In this document: in pieces, positions 58,409-64,000 of the stretch
Numbering within the stretch: the stretch's first letter is position 1
Layout of the letters: each line of letters opens with the position of its first letter
Origin: Thiothrix subterranea
Lineage (GTDB): Bacteria; Pseudomonadota; Gammaproteobacteria; Thiotrichales; Thiotrichaceae
DNA length: 64,000 nucleotides
Assembly: GCF_030930995.1 (NCBI RefSeq)
Contig: NZ_CP133216.1
Location: 62,001-126,000 of the forward strand
Reading direction: 5' to 3'
Notes under the pieces: generated by a model
Database searches by the model: none
Told to the model about the DNA's origin: nothing
What the model saw: the letters and a program-made list of their open reading frames with translations, nothing else
Translations under genes and position numbers: made by a program

Positions 58409-59307
58409 GCGAATCCGCCAAACGCCGTCTGGATATGCTCAAGTCAGCGCTGGGGCCGATTACACCCTGGCTGGAGAAAGACACCATTACCGAGATCATG
58501 CTCAACCCGGATGGCAAGGTGTGGGTGAATGAGCAGGGTGTGGGGATGTACAAAACCGGGATTATCCTCAATAGCGAAGCGGCTAACCGGATTATCCGGC
58601 TGATTGCGACCGAGGCAGGGATGGAAATCACCCCGGACAAGCCAAGCCTTGCCGCCAAACTTCCGCATTGGGGGGCAAGGGTGCAGGCATCCATCCCACC
58701 TTACAGTGTGGATGGGCCGACGTTCAACTTCCGATTGCCAGCTCGACGCATCTACACGCTGGACGCGTATGTGGGGCAGGGGATCATGACCCCAGAACAG
58801 GCAGAGACCCTGAAACAGGCCGTGCAGGAAAAGAAGAATATATTAGTGGCAGGTGGTACGGGTTCCGGCAAAACTACGCTGGTGAATGCCTTGCTGCATG
58901 AGATTGCGGGTTCCAATGACCGGGTGGTGTTGATTGAGGACAACCTGGAATTGCAGTGTCCTGTAGAGAATCTGGTAAGGAAGCTGGTCAATCCGCCGGA
59001 ACTGACGCTTTCTAAAGCAATATTTGACTCGTTGCGGGAGTATCCGAGCCGGATTATTGTGGGGGAGGTACGTGATCGTAGTGCCTATGACTTGATTTCG
59101 ATCTGGAATACCGGGCATCCGGGGAATATTTGCACTATCCATGCGTCCAGTGCGGAGGATGCACTGCACCGGCTAAACCGTTTGGCTCAGCAGGCACAGC
59201 CGCAGTTTGATTTTATGCCGGAAATACGGCGGATGGTGGGAATGGTGGTGCATTTGGCTGAAGATGTGCGGCATCCTGCCAAGCGACGGATAACAAAAAT
59301 TATCTGA
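58405..59307 (+). CDS. trbB: TrbB/VirB11 T4SS ATPase
   Basis: 300 aa. The N-terminal domain (GPITPWLEKDTITEIMLNPD) is followed by a RecA-like domain with Walker A VAGGTGSGKTTLVNALLHEI, Asp box IEDNLELQCP, Walker B IIVGEVRDRSAYDLI and His box TIHASSAEDALHRL. It is a hexameric ATPase for pilus biogenesis and transfer. It normally continues directly into trbC; here the operon stops, and trbC is at 18862 on the other strand. The C-terminus (RHPAKRRITKII) may be slightly shorter than usual. Confidence 0.94.
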   Translation: MSESAKRRLDMLKSALGPITPWLEKDTITEIMLNPDGKVWVNEQGVGMYKTGIILNSEAANRIIRLIATEAGMEITPDKPSLAAKLPHWGARVQASIPPYSVDGPTFNFRLPARRIYTLDAYVGQGIMTPEQAETLKQAVQEKKNILVAGGTGSGKTTLVNALLHEIAGSNDRVVLIEDNLELQCPVENLVRKLVNPPELTLSKAIFDSLREYPSRIIVGEVRDRSAYDLISIWNTGHPGNICTIHASSAEDALHRLNRLAQQAQPQFDFMPEIRRMVGMVVHLAEDVRHPAKRRITKII

Positions 59308-59417
59308 GTTGGTAACAGTGATGCGTGCTGATCGAAAGCTGGCTACAATCAGCCGTTCTTCTGTGGTTTGCATCCAACAGTATCCCGCAGACGTATAACA
59401 AAAGTAGAAGGATGATC

Positions 59418-59960
59418 ATGGAACCACTGAACGAATTGCTTCAGCGCAGCGGGCGAGGTGATGCAGCCGCCTTCCGGCAGTTGTACGACCTTGCTTCCCC
59501 ACGCCTGTTTGCCTTGTGCAAACGCTTGTTGCGGGATGAGGCGCAGGCGGAGGATGTCTTGCAGGAAGGCTTTGTAAAAATCTGGCATCATGCCGGGCAG
59601 TTTATGCCGGGCAAAGCCAGTGCCATGACCTGGATGACGACCATCGTGCGTAACCAGGCGCTGGATAAACTCCGGCAGGCGCAAAGCCGCCCGGCAGTGG
59701 TCGATGATGTGGAATACGAGTCGCTGGAATTTGCCTCGCTGGAACCGGGGCCGGACGCATTACAGCAGATGGGTGAAGATGCCCAGCAACTGTTGCAGTG
59801 TCTGGAACACCTGAAACCTGAACAGCGGGAATGTATTCTGCAAGCCTTCTATCACGGGCAAACCCATGAGGAGCTTGCCCATACCTTGGGAAAACCGTTA
59901 GGGACGGTAAAAGCATGGATACGTCGTGGACTGGAACAATTGAGGGGGTGTTTACAATGA
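59418..59960 (+). CDS. ECF RNA polymerase sigma factor
   Basis: 180 aa from ATG at 59418 (AGAAGG 6 nt upstream). Region 2 RQLYDLASPRLFALCKRLLR, DVLQEGFVKIWHHAGQF and WMTTIVRNQALDKLRQAQ; region 4 LKPEQRECILQAFYHGQTHE and GKPLGTVKAWIRRGLEQL. An RpoE/SigK-like ECF factor co-transcribed with its anti-sigma factor (ATGA overlap). It lies just right of the trbB end and probably belongs to the flanking, non-transfer DNA. Confidence 0.94.
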   Translation: MEPLNELLQRSGRGDAAAFRQLYDLASPRLFALCKRLLRDEAQAEDVLQEGFVKIWHHAGQFMPGKASAMTWMTTIVRNQALDKLRQAQSRPAVVDDVEYESLEFASLEPGPDALQQMGEDAQQLLQCLEHLKPEQRECILQAFYHGQTHEELAHTLGKPLGTVKAWIRRGLEQLRGCLQ

Positions 59961-60670
59961 AGCGTTATCAAAACCCGGACATTTTTGAACACCTTGCCAT
60001 GTCCTATGCGCTAGGCACATTGCAGGGCAGGGCACGCCTGCGGTTTGAGAAATTACAGGCAAAACACTTGTACCTGCGGGCAGTGACGGATGCCTACCAG
60101 CAACAGTTTGCCCCGCTGGCGCAGATGTTGCCGGGCGAACAGCCGCCTGCCAGGGTCTGGGCTGCCATCAGCCGGGAACTTAAGCTCGGCAAGCAGACTA
60201 CAATCCAACCCGCAGGATGGCTGGCAAGGTTGCAGGATTACCTGCCTTGGTCGGTGGCGGCTTTTGCTTCCGTGGCGGCTTCGGTTATGACGGTGTTGCT
60301 ACTGACAGCTAACAGCCAGCCCGCTGCCTATATGGCAACCATGAAATCCCCTGAAGCAGCTCAGATGATTGTCGCCACCGTCAGCCGCGAAACCATGCAG
60401 GTTGCCTTTGATATGCCTGCCAATGTGTTGCCAGCAGAAAGTGGCATGACCCCGACTTTTTGGTGTATCCCCAAAGACAAAGCTATGCCGCTGATGCGCA
60501 TGGGGACGCTTGCCAATCATGACGGGATGAAAATGCCCATCGACAAAAAGGTATGGAAGGAATTGGCTGGCGTTGGCGAGTTTGCCATCAGCATGGAGCC
60601 AATGGACAAGCCACCCGCCGACAAGCCGATGGGAAAAGTTGTGTTCAGTGGTGAACTGGCGGCACTTTAA
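59957..60670 (+). CDS. Anti-sigma factor (RskA/anti-sigma-K family)
   Basis: 237 aa. The N-terminal cytoplasmic domain (IFEHLAMSYALGTLQGRARL to AVTDAYQQQFAPLAQMLP) binds the sigma factor. A central transmembrane helix (SVAAFASVAASVMTVLLLTA, about 108-127) precedes a periplasmic RskA domain (YMATMKSPEAAQMIVATVSR...). It holds the ECF factor inactive until an envelope signal arrives. The C-terminus overlaps the remnant universal stress protein gene on the other strand by about 4 nt. Confidence 0.92.
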   Translation: MKRYQNPDIFEHLAMSYALGTLQGRARLRFEKLQAKHLYLRAVTDAYQQQFAPLAQMLPGEQPPARVWAAISRELKLGKQTTIQPAGWLARLQDYLPWSVAAFASVAASVMTVLLLTANSQPAAYMATMKSPEAAQMIVATVSRETMQVAFDMPANVLPAESGMTPTFWCIPKDKAMPLMRMGTLANHDGMKMPIDKKVWKELAGVGEFAISMEPMDKPPADKPMGKVVFSGELAAL

Positions 60671-60836
60671 CGGAGTAGCAAGACCGGGATACGTGACAAT
60701 CCCAACAAATCATTGGTCTTGCTACCAAACAACCAGCTACGTAGCGACGAATGCGTATACGAACCCATGATCAGCATATCAATGTTATGCTCTTTCACTT
60801 GGGCGGCAATGCGGATGCCTCGTTCCACATTGCCGC
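60667..60836 (-). pseudogene. Universal stress protein, C-terminal remnant
   Basis: On the minus strand: GNVERGIRIAAQVKEHNIDM, then LIMGSYTHSSLRSWLFGSKT and NDLLGLSRIPVLLLR before a stop at 60669-60667. This is the C-terminal third of a UspA protein with its nucleotide-binding G-S-x(n)-S region partly present. An in-frame TAG lies just upstream (near 60840) and the N-terminal part is missing, so it is a decayed fragment. Confidence 0.8.
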
Positions 60837-60923
60837 CCTAAATCACGTTGGCTCCCCCGATAAGGGGAGAGGTTTCTTGGTTTGCGGAAACCGAAAATTC
60901 GGATGCAATGGGTATAACCATGC

Positions 60924-62243
60924 CTACATTACGGCGGCATTAATCCATAAATGCGCCCAGATACTCACCACATAACCCAACGCCACTGCCCATGTCCACT
61001 TAAGGTGCGAAGCAAAGGTGTAAATGCCCCGCGCTTGCCCCATCAAGGCAACCCCCGCCGCCGAACCAATGGAAAGCAAAGACCCACCGACCCCAGCCGT
61101 CAACGTCACCAATAACCATTGCCCGTGCGACATCTCTGGCTGCATGGTCAGCACCGCAAACATCACCGGAATATTATCCACCAGTGCGGACAGGATGCCT
61201 ACCAGCACATTTGCCCATGTTGCGCCCATATCGGTATACAGCAGTTCCGAAACCAGTGCCAAATACCCGAATGCCCCCAAACCACCTACGCACAGAATGA
61301 CCCCATAGAAAAACATCAGCGTATCCCATTCCGACCGCTGCAACTGGCTGAAAATATCGAACCGACCAATGCTCCCCTCGCCAATATCATTACGCGGGTC
61401 GCGGTCAGTCATTTTCAAATGCCAACCGTATAATTTCAGCACACCTAAGCCCGTCATCATGCCCAGCACGGGCGGCAAATGCAGCGAGTTGTGGAAGATG
61501 ACCGCCATCGCAATGGTGGCAATAAATAACCCCAGCACCACAAAACCACCTTGCTTAACCGTTGCCGAGTCACTCCTGGCAGCCGGTTTACCTTGTTCAA
61601 CAAAGAACGACATGATCACAGCAGGCACAAGCCAGTTCAGCACCGATGGGAGAAACAAGGCGAAGAACTCTGTAAATTTAACCCAACCCGCTTGCCAGAC
61701 CATCAGGGTAGTAATATCACCAAACGGACTCCAAGCCCCGCCTGCATTCGCTGCCACCACGATATTGACACAGCCCATCGCCACAAATTTAGGTCGGTCG
61801 GCGGCTACTGATACCAATACGGCTGCCATCAGCAAAGCGGTGGTCAGGTTATCGGCTATCGGCGAAATGAAGAACGCCAGTATCCCCGTCGTCCAAAAAA
61901 TGCCGTAAAGCGAAAAGCCTTTCGACACCAGCTTTGAACGTAACGCCGCAAACACCTGTCGTTCTTCCAGCGTATTGATGAAGGTCATTGCCGCCAGCAA
62001 GAACAGGAACAGCTTGCCGTATTCCAACAAGTTATGGTCGAGGATTTCCTCCACCTTGTCCGTTTGCCCAATGCTTGCGTAAGCGATTGCCACCAATACC
62101 CAAATAACGCCAGCCACGACCATGACGGACTTGGATTTGCGCATGTGCAGGTATTCTTCGCCAATCACCAGTGCGTAGGCGAATACGAACAGGATCAGCG
62201 CAGTAATGCCGAAACCTGTGCCAGTGAGATCTAGGTTTTCCAT
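60924..62243 (-). CDS. nhaD: NhaD-family Na+/H+ antiporter
   Basis: 439 aa, about 12 hydrophobic helices. Typical NhaD/ArsB-fold segments: FWTTGILAFFISPIADNLTT, ANAGGAWSPFGDITTLMVWQ, GILSALVDNIPVMFAVLTMQ and LLSIGSAAGVALMGQARGIY. Exchanges cytoplasmic Na+ or Li+ for H+ and supports growth at alkaline pH. Transcribed alone, leftwards. The 60837-60923 gap has a small hairpin (CTCCCC/GGGGAG), possibly its terminator. Confidence 0.93.
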   Translation of the reverse strand: MENLDLTGTGFGITALILFVFAYALVIGEEYLHMRKSKSVMVVAGVIWVLVAIAYASIGQTDKVEEILDHNLLEYGKLFLFLLAAMTFINTLEERQVFAALRSKLVSKGFSLYGIFWTTGILAFFISPIADNLTTALLMAAVLVSVAADRPKFVAMGCVNIVVAANAGGAWSPFGDITTLMVWQAGWVKFTEFFALFLPSVLNWLVPAVIMSFFVEQGKPAARSDSATVKQGGFVVLGLFIATIAMAVIFHNSLHLPPVLGMMTGLGVLKLYGWHLKMTDRDPRNDIGEGSIGRFDIFSQLQRSEWDTLMFFYGVILCVGGLGAFGYLALVSELLYTDMGATWANVLVGILSALVDNIPVMFAVLTMQPEMSHGQWLLVTLTAGVGGSLLSIGSAAGVALMGQARGIYTFASHLKWTWAVALGYVVSIWAHLWINAAVM

Positions 62244-62405
62244 CTATAAAAACTTTTTAATGGTTAAAAATAAAAAGATCCTAACAGATTTTGCTGATAC
62301 TTGTTTCGTTGTCCACTTCAACCTGTCATCCATAAGGTTTTGTATATATATCATCCCTCAAAAATATAACATCGCCTTAATCTTATTTTTAATCAGCGGC
62401 ACTCC

Positions 62406-63377
62406 ATGTTGTTATTTAGCGTTGCCATTTTAGTGGGTTTGGTATTACTGGCATGGAGTTCCGAGCGTTTTGTGGACGGGGCTTCCAGCCTCGCCCGTCA
62501 CTGGGGCATCCCCCCCTTGGTGGTGGGAATAGTAGTGGTGGGGTTTGGCACCTCTGCCCCAGAAATGCTGGTGTCACTGACCGCAGCAATGCAAGGCAAC
62601 CCCGGCATTGCCTTGGGGAATGCGGTTGGCTCCAATATCACCAATATTGCGTTGGTTCTGGGCGTGACTGCCCTATTGATGCCCTTGAGCGTGCATTCAC
62701 GCGTGGTCAAGCGCGAATTACCACTGGTATTGCTGGCGGGGTTATTCTCTTGGGTATTGTTGCGTGACGGCAGCTTGTCGCAATGGGATGGCATTCTGCT
62801 CGTCAGTACCTTGGTGGGGTTATTGGGGTGGATGGTTCACACCGCACGGGCAGCAGTCACAGCCGGGGATGACACCTTGTTACAGGAAATTGCTGCTGAA
62901 ATGCCCGCTACACTGTCACAAAAATACGCCATTTTATGGACAGTGCTTGGTTTGCTTGTCTTGATCCTCAGTTCGCGCTTGCTGGTGTGGGGTGCTACTG
63001 GCATCGCCCAAGCCTTCGGTGTGAGTGATTTGATCATCGGCTTAACCATCGTTGCCATCGGCACTAGCTTACCCGAACTGGCAGCTTCTATTGCCAGCGT
63101 GCGCAAGGGCGAATCGGATATGGCAGTAGGCAATATCGTCGGCTCCAACCTGTTTAATAATTTAGCGGTTATCGGCTTGCCTGCGCTGTTAAGCCCCATC
63201 GCCGTGCCGGATGATTTCCTCAGCCGTGACCTGCCCATCATGCTGGGGTTGACGGTATTGTTGTTGCTGTTTAATTTCACACCGCCCAAACGCAATGTCA
63301 TTGCCCGACCGGAAGGGGCTGTGTTGCTGCTGGCCTTTATTGCCTATCAAATACTGCTCTATACTCAATCTACTTAA
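62406..63377 (+). CDS. CaCA-family Ca2+(Na+)/H+ antiporter (YrbG-like)
   Basis: 323 aa, ten helices in two homologous halves. The alpha repeats read GFGTSAPEMLVSLTAAMQGN/GNAVGSNITNIALVLG and AIGTSLPELAASIASVRKGE/GNIVGSNLFNNLAVIG, with the conserved Glu in each. Probably exports Ca2+. It is divergent from nhaD and 16 nt before the MBL-fold gene, so it is likely co-transcribed with the latter. The 62244-62405 gap is AT-rich and should hold the divergent promoters. Confidence 0.93.
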   Translation: MLLFSVAILVGLVLLAWSSERFVDGASSLARHWGIPPLVVGIVVVGFGTSAPEMLVSLTAAMQGNPGIALGNAVGSNITNIALVLGVTALLMPLSVHSRVVKRELPLVLLAGLFSWVLLRDGSLSQWDGILLVSTLVGLLGWMVHTARAAVTAGDDTLLQEIAAEMPATLSQKYAILWTVLGLLVLILSSRLLVWGATGIAQAFGVSDLIIGLTIVAIGTSLPELAASIASVRKGESDMAVGNIVGSNLFNNLAVIGLPALLSPIAVPDDFLSRDLPIMLGLTVLLLLFNFTPPKRNVIARPEGAVLLLAFIAYQILLYTQST

Positions 63378-63393
63378 CAGGGAGATTTACAAC

Positions 63394-64000
63394 ATGAGTA
63401 TCGAACTACAAATATTGGGTGCAGCGAATGAAGTCACCGGCTCGTGCCACCTGTTGAAGGTCGGCGAATACCGCATCTTGCTGGATTGCGGGCTGATACA
63501 AGGTTCGCGGCAGGAGGAGGCGCGAAACAGTGCGCCATTCCCGTTTGACCCCAAGACCCTTGATGCTGTCATCCTCAGCCATGCCCATATCGACCATTCT
63601 GGGCGGCTGCCCTTGCTGGTCAAACAAGGGTTTCGGGGCGACATTTACACCCACAAAGCCACCGCTGATTTATGCCGCATCATGCTACGGGATGCCGCCT
63701 ACCTGAATGAAAAAGATGCACGGCTGGAAAACCGCAAGCGTGAACGCAAGGGCTTGAAGCGCGTCGAACCGCTCTACACCGTGCAAGAGGCCGAAGCCGT
63801 GTTTGCGCATTTCCAACCACTGGATTACGCCGAACGGGTGGAAATATTGCCACGGGTGGCGGTCAGGCTCAGCGATGCAGGGCATATCCTCGGTTCAGCC
63901 ATCGTCGAACTATGGCTACACAGCGACAAGCAAGACCGTAAATTGGTGTTCAGCGGCGACTTGGGGCGTTCAGGAATGCCAGTGCTGGAAGACCCCGCCA
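63394..64000 (+). CDS. MBL-fold beta-CASP RNA-processing exonuclease, 5' part
   Basis: 202 codons visible from ATG at 63394; the gene runs off the window. Metallo-beta-lactamase core ILGAANEVTGSCHLLKVGEY, LLDCGLIQG, zinc motif SHAHIDHSGRLPLL, RLSDAGHILGSAIVEL and VFSGDLGRSGMP, as in YsiA/CPSF-73-like ribonucleases. It probably processes or degrades RNA. The beta-CASP insertion is outside the window. Confidence 0.9.
   Translation, partial: MSIELQILGAANEVTGSCHLLKVGEYRILLDCGLIQGSRQEEARNSAPFPFDPKTLDAVILSHAHIDHSGRLPLLVKQGFRGDIYTHKATADLCRIMLRDAAYLNEKDARLENRKRERKGLKRVEPLYTVQEAEAVFAHFQPLDYAERVEILPRVAVRLSDAGHILGSAIVELWLHSDKQDRKLVFSGDLGRSGMPVLEDPA

Overview
The window reads as a gammaproteobacterial accessory replicon, either a conjugative plasmid or a plasmid-derived integrated element. 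A Thiotrichales host (Thiothrix-like) is my guess from the overall look of the proteins and is not proven here. Both ends carry ordinary metabolic or resistance genes: heavy-metal efflux on the left, ion antiporters and a beta-CASP nuclease on the right. Plasmid biology fills about 9.5-59.3 kb.

Layout. (1) 1-9.5 kb: a leftward czc-like metal efflux operon (RND pump, adaptor, His-rich periplasmic proteins, CDF transporter) with a divergent MerR-type regulator and a textbook MerR operator. Its last gene (DUF3147) is split by a group II intron whose maturase ORF has two frameshifts. (2) 9.5-18.9 kb: a leftward IncP/Tn4371-type trb conjugation operon (trbC-D-E-J-L-F-G-I, a DUF2274-like gene, a lytic transglycosylase). 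(3) 19-26.7 kb: Fic protein with a repeat-rich promoter, RadC, a SWIM/SNF2 pair and DinD. (4) 26.7-30.6 kb: replicon 1, with parAB, six tandem 22-bp iterons and a Rep_3-like initiator. (5) 30.6-38.9 kb: an AAA-ATPase/PD-(D/E)XK protein, a J-domain protein and a type III restriction-modification pair. The mod gene carries 17 copies of a 7-bp repeat and is out of frame, so it looks phase-variable and OFF. (6) 38.9-45.6 kb: a zinc-ribbon protein, a structured leader, a phage-O-like replication protein whose gene contains iteron boxes, two membrane proteins and AbiE toxin/antitoxin. (7) 46-52 kb: replicon 2, with ArdB, Rep_3 initiator, five iterons with DnaA boxes, parA/incC, parB/korB and a TrfB/KorA-like repressor. 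(8) 52.2-59.3 kb: deoxyribosyltransferase, TraF peptidase, candidate oriT, relaxase, TraG, a ribbon-helix-helix protein and TrbB. (9) 59.4-64 kb: ECF sigma/anti-sigma pair, a universal stress protein remnant, NhaD, a CaCA antiporter and an MBL-fold nuclease.

How it fits together. The conjugation genes are complete enough to work but are cut into two oppositely oriented blocks between trbB and trbC. Inverting about 18.9-59.3 kb would restore the usual operon order. Two full replication/partition modules suggest a cointegrate. Each is associated with its own palindrome: TTTCACATGTGAAA near replicon 1 (2 sites) and GTTTTACATGTAAAAC in the replicon 2 region (8 sites). The two differ by one symmetric base pair per half-site. 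The most unusual features are the phase-variable mod gene, replicon 2 iterons embedded in an O-like gene together with the palindromes, and this pair of nearly identical candidate operator/centromere families.
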